A DNA stretch of 64,000 nucleotides from Stenotrophomonas rhizophila. GTDB lineage: Bacteria > Pseudomonadota > Gammaproteobacteria > Xanthomonadales > Xanthomonadaceae. Shown here piece by piece: positions 7,943 through 18,358 of the stretch. The DNA is taken from positions 1,109,605 to 1,173,604 of the forward strand of contig NZ_CP007597.1 in assembly GCF_000661955.1 (NCBI RefSeq), in the 5' to 3' direction. The position numbers were made by a program, and so were the translations under genes. Each line of letters begins with the position of its first letter. Within the stretch, counting starts at the first letter, position 1. The notes beneath the pieces are model-generated. The model saw only the letters and a program-made list of their open reading frames with translations, was not told the DNA's origin and did not search any database.

Positions 7943-9738
7943 TCTTCGATCCTCACTTCGCGCATCATGCCCGCTTCCATGTGGTACAGCAGGTGGCAGT
8001 GGTAGGCCCAGCGGCCCAGCGCGTCGGCGCGCACGCGGTAGGTGCGGCGGGTACCCGGGGGCATGTCGATGGTGTGCTTGCGCAGGTGGAACTGGCCATC
8101 GGCATTTTCCAGATCGCTCCATACCCCATGCAGGTGAATCGGGTGCTGCATCATGGTGTCGTTGACCAGCACGATGCGCATGCGCTCGCCGTAGTTCAGG
8201 CGCAGCGGTTCGGCGCTGGCGAACGGGATGCCGTCGAACGACCAGCTGAATTTCTCCATGTGGCCGGTCAGGTGCAGCTCGACCTCGCGGCTGGGTTCGC
8301 GGCCGTCCGGGTCGTCGAACAGGCTGCGCATCGCGCCGTAGGTCAGCACGTTGCGGCCGTTGTCGCGCAGGCCGATGCCCGGGTCATCCAGCTTGGGCTC
8401 GGTGGCCATGCTCTGCATGTCGATCAGCGGGTTGCCTTTCTCGCTGGCCGGGTGGCGCGGGGCCTTGTCGCTGCCGCCGTGTGCGGCATGCCCCATGCTG
8501 GCACCGCAGCCGCCTTCCATGCCCTTCATGTCGTGGCCCATGCCGGCCATGTCATGGCCCATGCTGCCCATGTCGTGGCCCATGTCGCCCATGGTCAACA
8601 GTGGTCGCGGATCGCGGGCGGGAATGGGCGCCTGCAGGCCGTGCCGCACCGCCAGGGTGCCGGCAGCGAAGCCGGTCCGGCCCATGTCCTGGCAGAAAAT
8701 GGTGAACGCGTCCTGGCCGGTGGGCTCCACGATCACGTCGAAGGTTTCAGCCGGCGCGATGCGGAACTCATCAATGCTGACCGGATGGATGTACTGCCCA
8801 TCGGCGGCCACCACGGTCATCTTCAAGCCGGGGATGCGCACGTCGAAGTAGGTCATCGAGCCGCCGTTGATGAAGCGCAGCAGCACCTTCTCCCCGCTGC
8901 GGAACAGCCCGGTCCAGTTGCCGGCGGGCGCGGTGCCGTTGAGCAGGTAGGTGTAGGTGTGCGCGTTGATGTCGGAGATGTCGGTGGGGGTCATCCGCAT
9001 CCGGCCCCACATGCCGCGGTCGGCGGTGGCTGCGCCCCAGCCGTCACGGCGCACGTCGCGCAGGAAATCGGGCAGGGTGCGCTTGTAGTAGTTGTCGAAC
9101 TCGGCCAGCTTTTTCATGCGCCGGAACAGGGCGCCCGGGTCCATGTCGGTCCAGTCCGACAGCATGATCACGTGCTCGCGGTCGAAGCGGTACGGGGCCG
9201 GCTGCAGCGGATCGATGATCAGCGCACCGTACAGGCCGGCCTGCTCCTGGAACATCGAGTGGCTGTGGTACCAGTAGGTGCCGGACTGTTTGAGGGTGAA
9301 GCGGTACTGGTAGGCCTCGCCCGGGGCGATGCCGTTGAAGCTCAGGCCCGGCACGCCGTCCATGTTGGCTGGCAGCAGGATGCCGTGCCAATGGATCGAG
9401 GTGGGGTGGGCCTGCAGGCTGTTGGCCACGCGCACGCTGACGGTGTCGCCTTCGCGCCAGCGCAGGATCGGGGCGGGCAGGCTGCCGTTGACGGTGATCG
9501 CCGGGCGGGTGCGGCCGGTGAAGTTGGCCAGCGATTCGCCGATGCTCAACTGGACGTCGGGTCCGCTGAGCACCTGCGGGGCGGTGGCCACGACCGGGCC
9601 GGCGGCAGCGAAGGCGCGGGCGGGCAGGCCGCTGGCCACCAGGCCGGCGACCACGCCACCGGCGGCAGCGCCCTGCACGAACAGGCGGCGCGACGGCATG
9701 GGCGGTGCGCCCGGGCCGGGGGGAGGGGAAAAGGACAT
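7939..9738 (-). CDS. copA: copper resistance multicopper oxidase CopA
   Basis: A 599-residue periplasmic multicopper oxidase of the CopA/PcoA type. A twin-arginine signal (SRRLFVQGAAAGG) exports the folded enzyme. Copper ligands are visible: SIHWHG and WYHSHS in the N-terminal domain, and HPIHLHG and AYHCHLLYHMEAGM near the C-terminus (type 1/2/3 sites). A Met/His-rich segment (GDMGHDMGSMGHDM, around residue 385) is the usual extra copper-binding region. It probably oxidises Cu(I) and binds copper in the periplasm. GGAG lies 6 nt before the ATG at 9738; a later ATG 39 nt inside would also keep the Tat signal. It follows copL by 104 bp and overlaps copB by 4 nt. Confidence 0.95.
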   Translation of the reverse strand: MSFSPPPGPGAPPMPSRRLFVQGAAAGGVVAGLVASGLPARAFAAAGPVVATAPQVLSGPDVQLSIGESLANFTGRTRPAITVNGSLPAPILRWREGDTVSVRVANSLQAHPTSIHWHGILLPANMDGVPGLSFNGIAPGEAYQYRFTLKQSGTYWYHSHSMFQEQAGLYGALIIDPLQPAPYRFDREHVIMLSDWTDMDPGALFRRMKKLAEFDNYYKRTLPDFLRDVRRDGWGAATADRGMWGRMRMTPTDISDINAHTYTYLLNGTAPAGNWTGLFRSGEKVLLRFINGGSMTYFDVRIPGLKMTVVAADGQYIHPVSIDEFRIAPAETFDVIVEPTGQDAFTIFCQDMGRTGFAAGTLAVRHGLQAPIPARDPRPLLTMGDMGHDMGSMGHDMAGMGHDMKGMEGGCGASMGHAAHGGSDKAPRHPASEKGNPLIDMQSMATEPKLDDPGIGLRDNGRNVLTYGAMRSLFDDPDGREPSREVELHLTGHMEKFSWSFDGIPFASAEPLRLNYGERMRIVLVNDTMMQHPIHLHGVWSDLENADGQFHLRKHTIDMPPGTRRTYRVRADALGRWAYHCHLLYHMEAGMMREVRIEE

Positions 9739-9842
9739 TGCAACTCCGCATCGGATTCGAAAGGCACGCAGGTGCCGTCAAGAGGCGTACGCACGGGGGC
9801 GCACGGCATCGCTTCGCACAGGCGCTCGCAGTGAGCGCAGGC

Positions 9843-10238
9843 TCAGCCGATCGGAGGGCGGGTGATGCGGTCCAGGGGCGGCATCGGCAATGCCGCGCGG
9901 GTGTGGCCCAGGGGCGCCAGCGCGGGCGGCGGCGGGCTGGGCAGCCACGCGACGGACACGGTCAGGCTGGGCTGCTGCGCACAGCTGCGCAGGCAGTCCT
10001 TGATCTTGCAGTGGTCGCCATCGTGCGGCGCCTGCGTGCCGGCGGTGTCGGCAGCGGCGTGGTCGTGATGGGCGGGCATGGCAGGGGCCGGAGCATCGCC
10101 GTGGCAGGGCGCTGCGGGCTCGGCGCTGGTGGCATGCGCCATGGCCAAGGTCATCGGGCCGGCCATGGCGGCGTTCAGCCCGTTGAGCAACAGGCTGAGC
10201 ATCAATACCACGCGCAGGAGCAGGCCACCGGGGGTCAT
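9843..10238 (-). CDS. copL: CopL family metal-binding regulatory protein
   Basis: A 131-residue protein. A hydrophobic signal segment (LLLRVVLMLSLLLNGLNAAMA) is followed by His/Cys-rich stretches (PAHHDHAAADT, HDGDHCKIKDCLRSCAQQ). In Xanthomonas citri and Stenotrophomonas, copL lies directly upstream of copAB and is needed for copper-inducible copAB expression; the order copL-copA-copB is preserved here. The start at 10238 opens the hydrophobic segment; the longer open frame upstream was rejected. A 15-bp perfect palindrome lies 44 bp upstream. Confidence 0.88.
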   Translation of the reverse strand: MTPGGLLLRVVLMLSLLLNGLNAAMAGPMTLAMAHATSAEPAAPCHGDAPAPAMPAHHDHAAADTAGTQAPHDGDHCKIKDCLRSCAQQPSLTVSVAWLPSPPPPALAPLGHTRAALPMPPLDRITRPPIG

Positions 10239-10281
10239 GGGCGCCACCCTAGCGCCAAACCGGGGCGTGCGCACCTGTGGC

Positions 10282-10296
10282 TGAACGCGGCGTTCA
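10282..10296. promoter_or_regulatory. palindrome upstream of copL
   Basis: TGAACGC-G-GCGTTCA is a perfect 7+1+7 palindrome between recQ and copL, 44 bp before the copL start codon. It could be an operator for copper-dependent control of copLAB. No matching copper-regulator consensus is recognised, so the role is inferred from position only. Confidence 0.35.
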
Positions 10297-10332
10297 ACTC
10301 TGGAGGCGTATCCGTGGGGGCGCAGGTGGGCA

Positions 10333-12135
<1,803 letters not shown>

Positions 12136-12218
12136 CGCACTAGTTTACCCCGCCACGCGGGCCGGCCGTGTCCTCCAACAGCGGATCAGTGGGTAGGGGC
12201 TTGCCCTGCGGCCTTCTC

Positions 12219-12258
12219 AAGCCAGAGCCGGAGCCGGAGCCGGAGCCGGAGCCGAAGC
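12219..12258. repeat. GGAGCC hexamer tract
   Basis: About six tandem copies of a hexamer read as GGAGCC (variants AGAGCC, CGAAGCC at the ends) lie just upstream of the first 53-bp-core element. Hexamers keep any reading frame, so apparent open frames through it are not evidence of a gene. Confidence 0.8.
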
Positions 12259-12281
12259 CCATGGTTTTCTTGCTGATGGTT

Positions 12282-12388
12282 GGCGTGGGGTGGGTGGGTT
12301 GGCGGGACACGCCGTAAATCCATCCCTGGAGGCTCGTGGGCGCCATCCATGGCGCCCAACGGTCCCGCCAACCCACCCACCCCACGCC
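12282..12388. repeat. inverted-arm element, copy 1 (53-bp core with 27-bp arms)
   Basis: A perfect 27-bp inverted repeat (12282-12308 and 12362-12388) brackets a 53-bp core (12309-12361). The core contains a smaller perfect hairpin, GGGCGCCAT-CC-ATGGCGCCC. The same core recurs in opposite orientation at 12786-12838 with one substitution, but with quite different arms. As RNA or single-stranded DNA it would form a long hairpin with a branched top. It looks like an interspersed non-coding element of this family of bacteria; its function is unknown. Confidence 0.85.
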
Positions 12389-12426
12389 CCGACAGTTTTC
12401 GGGTGCGCATGGGGGTAGAGCTGAAG

Positions 12427-12640
12427 GCAAAGGCGGAGCCGAGGGCAGAGGCTGAGCCAATGGCAAAGGCAAAGGCAGAGGCAGAGGCAAGGGCAAAAGG
12501 CAGAGGCAAAGGCAAAGGCAGAGACAAAGGCAAAGGCAGAGGCAAGGGCAAAAGGCAGAGGCAAAGGCAAAAGGCAGAGGCAAAGGCAAAGGCAAAGGCA
12601 AAAGGCAGAGGCAAAGGCAAAGGCAGAGCAGAAGCCAGAG
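12427..12640. repeat. degenerate GGCARA low-complexity tract
   Basis: About 210 bp made almost entirely of GGCAAA, GGCAGA, GGCAAG and AAGGCA hexamer variants, purine-rich on the plus strand. It reads as Lys/Ala/Gly/Glu repeats in one frame and Leu/Pro/Phe/Ala repeats on the other strand, which makes long but spurious open frames. It lies between the two inverted-arm elements. Confidence 0.85.
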
Positions 12641-12681
12641 CCGGATTTCTTTCGCCAATCGCTGGAAAAGGGGCCCAAAAC

Positions 12682-12713
12682 GCAGAACAGGCGCCACCGG
12701 GCGCCTGTTCTGC
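12682..12713. repeat. 14-bp perfect stem-loop
   Basis: GCAGAACAGGCGCC and its exact complement enclose the tetraloop ACCG. A pyrimidine-rich stretch follows on the plus strand (ATGCTTCTATCTCTTCCC), but no T-run. It may be a weak terminator for transcripts leaving the repeat tract or another REP-like hairpin. Confidence 0.6.
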
Positions 12714-12758
12714 ATGCTTCTATCTCTTCCCAACCGCCGGATGCACAAATCCATCTGG

Positions 12759-12865
12759 GCGAGGGTTCCAGCCCCTTGCCGGGACCGTTGGGCGCCATGG
12801 ATGGCGCCCACGAGCCTCCAAGGATGGATTTACGGCGTGTCCCGGCAAGGGGGTGGAACCCTCGC
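12759..12865. repeat. inverted-arm element, copy 2 (opposite orientation)
   Basis: Two 27-bp arms (12759-12785 and 12839-12865, one mismatch) bracket the same 53-bp core as copy 1, inverted (12786-12838). Only the innermost arm bases (GGGAC/GTCCC) and a few others agree with copy 1. The arms therefore vary while remaining complementary. The element ends 32 bp before the dps stop codon, on the downstream side of dps. Confidence 0.85.
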
Positions 12866-12896
12866 CGCGCGCAGATAACAGAAGCGCCAGCGAGAC

Positions 12897-13448
12897 TTAC
12901 TGCAGCAACGACCGCAACATCCAGGCGTACTTCTCGTGCGTCTGCAGGCGCTGGGTCATCAGATCTTCGGTGGGTGCGTCGTCGGCGTCGTCGGCCACGT
13001 CCAGCACCTTGCGCGCCGTCCGGCACACCGCCTCGTTGGCGGCCACCAACTGGCGTACCATCTCACGCCAGTCCGCACTGTCGGTCAGGCCCGGTTCCTC
13101 GGCGATCGAGGTCAGGGCCGCGAACTCGCGGTAGGAGCCCGGGGCATTGAAGCCCAATGCGCGGATACGTTCAGCGACGTCGTCCAGGGCTGCCCACTGC
13201 TCGGTGTACTGGGTCTCGAACATGGTGTGCAGCGAGTTGAACATCGACCCGGTGACATTCCAATGGAAGTTGTGCGTCTTCAGGTAGAGCGTGAACGCAT
13301 CGGCCTGGAACGATGCCAGCCCATCGGCAATCTTCTTGCGATCGCCTTCCTTGATCCCGATATCGATATTCGGGGCCGAAGGGGCGGCCGACGCCAGCTT
13401 CTGCTTACCGGTCTGGGTCTTCTTCACCGGTGTCTTGGTCTTCGCCAT
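12897..13448 (-). CDS. dps: Dps family DNA-binding protein from starved cells
   Basis: A 183-residue Dps-like miniferritin. A Lys-rich N-terminal tail (MAKTKTPVKKTQTGKQK) is suited to DNA binding. The ferroxidase region is visible: KTHNFHWNVTG carries the conserved His, and the helix FETQYTEQWAALDDVAERIRA carries the Asp/Glu ligands. It would form a 12-subunit cage that oxidises Fe(II) with peroxide and coats DNA under stress. AGGAGA precedes the ATG. The 88-bp divergent gap to hrpA has an AATAGATCAGACTAA stretch resembling part of an OxyR site, but not a full consensus. Confidence 0.93.
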   Translation of the reverse strand: MAKTKTPVKKTQTGKQKLASAAPSAPNIDIGIKEGDRKKIADGLASFQADAFTLYLKTHNFHWNVTGSMFNSLHTMFETQYTEQWAALDDVAERIRALGFNAPGSYREFAALTSIAEEPGLTDSADWREMVRQLVAANEAVCRTARKVLDVADDADDAPTEDLMTQRLQTHEKYAWMLRSLLQ

Positions 13449-13536
13449 GGGGGGATTCTCCTTGTGGAATGGATGGCCTTCACAATAGATCAGACTAACC
13501 TTTCAGTAGTAATCAAAGTTCTAACCGATTCGATTG

Positions 13537-16500
13537 ATGAGCACTATCGACAAACAATCTGCTTCCCGCCTGCGCCAACAGCGCGCCGCGATCGACGCTG
13601 GCATGAGCCGTGACCGTGGTCGCCTGCTCGGCCTGCTCTCGCGCTGCCAGTCCAAGCCCAACGATGCAGGCGTGGCCGCCGCGTTCGAACAGGCCCTGCA
13701 GACATCGGTGCAGCGGCGCGAAAGCCGCGCCCGGCACCAGCCGTCGATCAGTCTGGACGACAGCCTGCCCATTGCGCGTGAAGCCGAGCGCATCACCGCC
13801 CTGATCCGCGACCACCAGGTCGTGGTGATCGCCGGTGAAACCGGCTCGGGCAAGACCACCCAGCTGCCCAAGCTGTGCCTGGCCGCCGGTCGCGGCGTGG
13901 CCGGCATGATCGGCTGCACCCAGCCGCGACGGATTGCCGCACGTGCGGTGGCCACCCGCGTCGCGCAGGAGCTGAAATCCGAACTGGGCACGGTGGTGGG
14001 CTACCAGGTGCGCTTCACCGATCGCGTCGGCGACGACACCCGCATCAAGTTCATGACCGACGGCATCCTGCTGGCTGAAATCAGCAGCGACCGCTATCTG
14101 TCCCAGTACGACACCCTCATTGTCGACGAGGCGCACGAGCGCAGTCTCAACATCGACTTCCTGCTGGGCTATCTCAAGCAGCTGCTGCACAAGCGCCCCG
14201 ACCTGAAGCTGATCGTCACCTCGGCGACCATCGACACCTCGCGCTTCGCCGAGCATTTCAACGATGCGCCGGTGATCAGCGTCGAAGGCCGTACCTTCCC
14301 GGTGGAGGTGCGCTACCGCCCGCTGGAAGGCGAGGGCGGGGGTGACAAGGAGGGCGGGCGCGATGGCGAGCGCACCGTCAACGAGGCCATCGTGGCCGCG
14401 GTGGACGAGATCACCCGCATTGATCCGCGCGGCGACATCCTGATGTTCTTCCCCGGCGAACGCGAGATCCGCGACGCGCACCAGGCGCTGGAACGGCGCA
14501 AGTACCGCGAAACCGAGGTGCTGCCGCTGTATGCGCGGCTGTCGGTGAAGGACCAGGACGAAGTCTTCAACCCCGGCAGCAAGCGCCGCATCGTGCTGGC
14601 CACCAACGTGGCCGAAACCTCGCTGACGGTGCCGCGTATCCGCTACGTGGTCGATCCCGGCCTGGCCCGGGTCAAGCGCTACAGCCCGCGCCAGAAACTG
14701 GACCGGCTGCATATCGAACCGGTGTCGCAGGCCAGCGCCAACCAGCGCAAGGGCCGTTGCGGGCGCGTGTCCGAAGGCATCTGTTACCGGCTGTACTCGG
14801 AAGCCGATTTCCAGTCGCGCGATGCATTCACCGATCCGGAAATCCGCCGCTCCAGCCTGTCCGGGGTAATCCTGCGGATGCTGCAGCTGGGCCTGGGCCG
14901 GATCGAGGATTTCCCGTTCCTGGAGGCGCCCGATGAGCGCGCCATCGCCGACGGCTGGCAGCAGCTGGGCGAGCTGGGCGCGGTGGACGACCAGCGCCGG
15001 CTGACGCCGGTCGGGCGGCAGATGGCGCGGTTGCCAGTGGACGTCAAGCTGGCGCGGATGCTGGTGGCCGCGCAGGCCCAGGGCTGCCTGCGGCCGATGC
15101 TGGTGATCGCCTCGTTCCTGGGCATCCAGGACCCGCGCGAGCGCCCGCCGGAAGCCCGTGGCGCGGCCGATGCCGCGCACGCGCTGTTCGCCGATGGGCG
15201 GTCGGAATTCGTGGGCGTGCTGCGCCTGTGGGATGGCTACCGGCAGGCCCACGAGGACCTCACCCAGTCCAAGCTGCGGGGCTGGTGCGAGCGGCATTTC
15301 CTGGGCTTCCTGCGCATGCGCGAATGGCGCGAGCTGCATCGCCAGCTGCGCGTGCTGTGCGAGGAACTGGGCTGGACCGAAGAACCGGCCGCCAGTGCGC
15401 TGGACCCGTTGCTGGCCGGTTCGTCGGCGCCGGCCCCGGCGCGCGATGACGAAGCCAAGGCCAAGGTGACGCGCGGCCAGCAGCACCGCGCCGCGCGCCT
15501 GGCCCGCGAGGGCAAGAGCGAGCCGGCCGCCCCGGCGCCAGCCACTGCGCCGGTCGTGGAGGGCCGCGAGGCGCGCAGTGCCTTCAGCGAGAAGGTGCGT
15601 GCCGCGGCCTATCAGACCCTGCACCGTGCGCTGATTGCCGGGCTGCCCACGCAGATCGGCCATCGCAGCGACAAGGGCGATTTCCTTGCGCCGCGCCAGC
15701 GCCGCTTCCTGCCGTTCCCCGGCTCGGTGCTGGCCAAGCGGCCGCCCCCGTGGCTGCTCACCGCGACGCTGCTGGACACGCAGAAGATCTGGGGCCTCAC
15801 CAACGCAGCGATCGAACCGGACTGGGTGATCGCCGAGTTGCCGCACCTGCTGCTGCGCAAACACTTCGACCCGCATTGGTCGCGTGCGCAGGGCCAGGTG
15901 CTGGCGTCGGAGCAGATCAGCCTGTTCGGGCTGGTGCTGGCACCGAAGAAGCCGGTGCACTACGGTCGCATCGCCCCCGGCGAGGCGCACGACATCTTCG
16001 TCCGCCAGGGTTTGGTGACCGGCGAGATCAACACCCGCGCCAGCGTCATCGCCGACAACCTCACCGTGCTCGAACAGGCGCGCGAGGAGGAGGCCAAGCT
16101 GCGCCGCGCCGGTATCGTCGCCGACGAAGCCTGGCAGGCGCGCTGGTACCTGGACCGGGTGCCGTCGGAGATCCACTCGGCCACCGCGCTGGATACCTGG
16201 TGGAAGGGCCTGACCCCGGAGAAACGCCATGGCCTGGCCTGGTCGCTGGCCGACCTGTTGCCCGGCGAAGGCAGCGATGCCGAGCGCTATCCCAAGTACC
16301 TGCCGCTGGGCGACGCACGTCTGGCGCTGCATTACCGCTTCGAGCCAGGCAGCGACGACGATGGCGTCAGCCTGGACGTGCCGCTGCACCTGCTCAACGC
16401 GCTCGATGCCGCGCGCCTGTCGTGGCTGGCCCCGGGCTTCGTCGCCGACAAGGCATCGGCGTTGATCCGCAGCCTGCCCAAGGCAATGCGTCGCAACTAC

Positions 16501-17637
16501 GTGCCGGCGCCGGATTTCGGGCGTGCCTTTGCCGAAGCGTTCCCCGACCCGAGTGCCGACGACATCCGCGGCGAGCTGGCGCGGTTCCTGTCGCGGGCGA
16601 CCGGTGCCCAGGTGGCGGCCACCGATTTCGACCTGGCTGCGCTGGACACCCACCTGCACATGAACCTGCGGTTGTTCGACGCGCAGGGCAAGCTGCTGGC
16701 CAGTGCCCGCGACCTGGATGCACTGCGCGCTCGCTTCGGCGGGCAGGCCGGCGAAGCGTTTGCCGCCCGCGCCGGGCGCGCGCTGGCGGTGGAAGGCCTG
16801 CGCGATTTCCCGGCCACGCCGATCCCGGTGCAGGTGCCCGGCGAAGCCGGCGTCCCCGCTTACCCGGCGCTGGTGGATACCGGCGAGAGTGCGGCGCTGC
16901 GGATCTTCGCCGACCGCAACGAAGCGGCCGAGCAGCACCCACACGGGGTCCGTCGCCTGTTCGACATTGCCCTGGCCGACAAGGCCAAGCAGGCACGCAA
17001 GCAGCTGCCCGTGCCGCCCAAGACCGGGCTGCTGTACGCCGCGATCGAATCACAGGAGCGCCTGCGTGGCGACCTGGTGGATGCCGCCTTGAACGCGGTG
17101 CTGGCCGACGGCCTGGGCGATATCCGCGACCCGGCCGCCTTTGCACAGCGCCGCGATGCGGCCGGCAAGGGGTTGTTCGCCGAGGCGATGGCGCGGCTGA
17201 AGCTGGCCGAGAACATTCTGGCCCACGTGGCCGAGCTCAAGCCGTCGCTGCAGTCCACGCTGATGGGCTGGGCGCGCGGCAACCTGGACGACCTGGAGCA
17301 GCAGCTGGCCGGGTTGGTCCACCCCGGGTTCCTGCGGGATACCCCGGCCGATGCACTGGCCCAGTATCCGCGCTACCTGCGCGCGATGATCCTGCGCAGC
17401 GAACGGGCCAAGCGCGACCCACCGCGTGACCAGGCACGCATGCTGGAACTGCGGCCGTTCATCGACGCATTGGACGAGGCCGAGCGCCGCGGTCTGCGCC
17501 AACGCCCGCAGTGGCAGGCGCTGCGTTGGGACCTGGAGGAACTGCGGGTGTCGTTGTTCGCGCAGGAACTGGGGGCCAAGACCGGCATTTCGGCCAAGAA
17601 GCTGGCGCAGCGGATGGACGCATTGCGCCAGCTCTGA
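13537..17637 (+). CDS. hrpA: ATP-dependent RNA helicase HrpA
   Basis: A 1,366-residue DEAH-box helicase, close to the usual HrpA length of about 1,300. After a helical N-terminus, GETGSGKTTQLPKL is the Walker A, TQPRRIAARAVA motif Ia, VDEAHERSLNIDFLLGYL the DEAH box, SATIDT motif III and NQRKGRCGRVSEG motif VI. The helicase-associated (HA2), OB and large C-terminal DUF3418 regions follow, the last unique to HrpA. It acts on mRNA and ribosome-bound RNA; in E. coli it has been tied to rescue of collided ribosomes. The ATG at 13537 is used; a TTG just before it gives an extra Met-like start and is less likely. Confidence 0.96.
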   Translation: MSTIDKQSASRLRQQRAAIDAGMSRDRGRLLGLLSRCQSKPNDAGVAAAFEQALQTSVQRRESRARHQPSISLDDSLPIAREAERITALIRDHQVVVIAGETGSGKTTQLPKLCLAAGRGVAGMIGCTQPRRIAARAVATRVAQELKSELGTVVGYQVRFTDRVGDDTRIKFMTDGILLAEISSDRYLSQYDTLIVDEAHERSLNIDFLLGYLKQLLHKRPDLKLIVTSATIDTSRFAEHFNDAPVISVEGRTFPVEVRYRPLEGEGGGDKEGGRDGERTVNEAIVAAVDEITRIDPRGDILMFFPGEREIRDAHQALERRKYRETEVLPLYARLSVKDQDEVFNPGSKRRIVLATNVAETSLTVPRIRYVVDPGLARVKRYSPRQKLDRLHIEPVSQASANQRKGRCGRVSEGICYRLYSEADFQSRDAFTDPEIRRSSLSGVILRMLQLGLGRIEDFPFLEAPDERAIADGWQQLGELGAVDDQRRLTPVGRQMARLPVDVKLARMLVAAQAQGCLRPMLVIASFLGIQDPRERPPEARGAADAAHALFADGRSEFVGVLRLWDGYRQAHEDLTQSKLRGWCERHFLGFLRMREWRELHRQLRVLCEELGWTEEPAASALDPLLAGSSAPAPARDDEAKAKVTRGQQHRAARLAREGKSEPAAPAPATAPVVEGREARSAFSEKVRAAAYQTLHRALIAGLPTQIGHRSDKGDFLAPRQRRFLPFPGSVLAKRPPPWLLTATLLDTQKIWGLTNAAIEPDWVIAELPHLLLRKHFDPHWSRAQGQVLASEQISLFGLVLAPKKPVHYGRIAPGEAHDIFVRQGLVTGEINTRASVIADNLTVLEQAREEEAKLRRAGIVADEAWQARWYLDRVPSEIHSATALDTWWKGLTPEKRHGLAWSLADLLPGEGSDAERYPKYLPLGDARLALHYRFEPGSDDDGVSLDVPLHLLNALDAARLSWLAPGFVADKASALIRSLPKAMRRNYVPAPDFGRAFAEAFPDPSADDIRGELARFLSRATGAQVAATDFDLAALDTHLHMNLRLFDAQGKLLASARDLDALRARFGGQAGEAFAARAGRALAVEGLRDFPATPIPVQVPGEAGVPAYPALVDTGESAALRIFADRNEAAEQHPHGVRRLFDIALADKAKQARKQLPVPPKTGLLYAAIESQERLRGDLVDAALNAVLADGLGDIRDPAAFAQRRDAAGKGLFAEAMARLKLAENILAHVAELKPSLQSTLMGWARGNLDDLEQQLAGLVHPGFLRDTPADALAQYPRYLRAMILRSERAKRDPPRDQARMLELRPFIDALDEAERRGLRQRPQWQALRWDLEELRVSLFAQELGAKTGISAKKLAQRMDALRQL

Positions 17638-17667
17638 GAACGCCCCGCGCCCGGGTCGACGCCTCGC

Positions 17668-18204
17668 CTACTTGGTGCGGTGGACCTTGGCGCGGGTGTT
17701 CACACCGTCCACGCGCAGGTACCAGACGCCCATGACGCCGGGGCTGATGGACACCGCCGGATTGGTCTTGCGCACGCCGGAGAGCACGGTGTCGTCTTCC
17801 TGCTCCCATTCCTGGCCATTGGCCAGAACGAACTTGCGCGCCTTGCCAAAGCCGCGGAACTCGCCCTGCAGGGTGCTGGTGATCGGCTCGTTGCTGCCGA
17901 AGTCGAAGAAGCCGCGGTTCTTGACGATGACTTCCTGGCGGCCTTCCTCACGCGCCTGTTCGCGGACCTGCTCACGCACCTGCTCGCGCGTATCGGCGGC
18001 CACCGCCGCCACCTTGCCCTGCAGCCAGCCGTTGAGCGCGGTCAGTTCGGCCGGGCTGAGCTTGTCCAGGCCGGCGGCCTTGAACTCGGCCGGCGACATC
18101 TGCTGCTGCAGGTCACCGTCGACCACGCGCTGGGCAAGCGCCGGGTTGGCCAGGCTCAACAGGACGGCCGCACTGGCCAGCAGGCGAAGACGCGAAAAGC
18201 GCAT
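17668..18204 (-). CDS. exported protein of unknown function
   Basis: A 178-residue protein with a clear signal peptide (LRLLASAAVLLSLANPALA) cleaved before QRVVDGD. A helical middle (LSPAELTALNGWLQGK, then an Arg/Glu-rich coiled segment REQVREQVREQAREEGRQE) leads to a beta-rich C-terminal half (GEFRGFGKARKFVLANGQEWEQ). I do not recognise a family. The coiled segment could mediate self-association. The start at 18204 was chosen because it begins the signal peptide. It converges with hrpA, 30 bp apart, and is divergent from relA. Confidence 0.75.
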   Translation of the reverse strand: MRFSRLRLLASAAVLLSLANPALAQRVVDGDLQQQMSPAEFKAAGLDKLSPAELTALNGWLQGKVAAVAADTREQVREQVREQAREEGRQEVIVKNRGFFDFGSNEPITSTLQGEFRGFGKARKFVLANGQEWEQEDDTVLSGVRKTNPAVSISPGVMGVWYLRVDGVNTRAKVHRTK

Positions 18205-18300
18205 GGCAGATCTCCTTGGGTTTGCCGCAGTGTAGGGCCAGCGGGGTGGTGTTGGCGCGGGCCCGGCATGACGACATGCCGGCCGATGCGGTGGTTTTGA

Positions 18301-18329
18301 TTGTCCGCGACCGGCCTCGGCGCTAGTGT
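18301..18329 (+). promoter_or_regulatory. possible sigma70 promoter of relA
   Basis: TTGTCC (18301-18306) and TAGTGT (18324-18329) are separated by 17 bp, 29 bp before the GTG start of relA. Match to consensus is partial. Confidence 0.35.
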
Positions 18330-18358
18330 AGGGGTCTCTGTCTTGCCTGCACGATGCT

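Noticed and set aside
12280-13134. 284-codon plus-strand frame with Lys/Ala/Gly repeats, and Leu/Pro-rich frames on the other strand
   Set aside because: They arise from hexamer repeats, which cannot introduce frame changes. The frame also overlaps dps antisense and the non-coding inverted-arm elements.
13449-13536. OxyR site in the dps-hrpA gap
   Set aside because: AATAGATCAGACTAA resembles half of the consensus only; the remaining ATAG/CTAT elements are missing at the right spacing.
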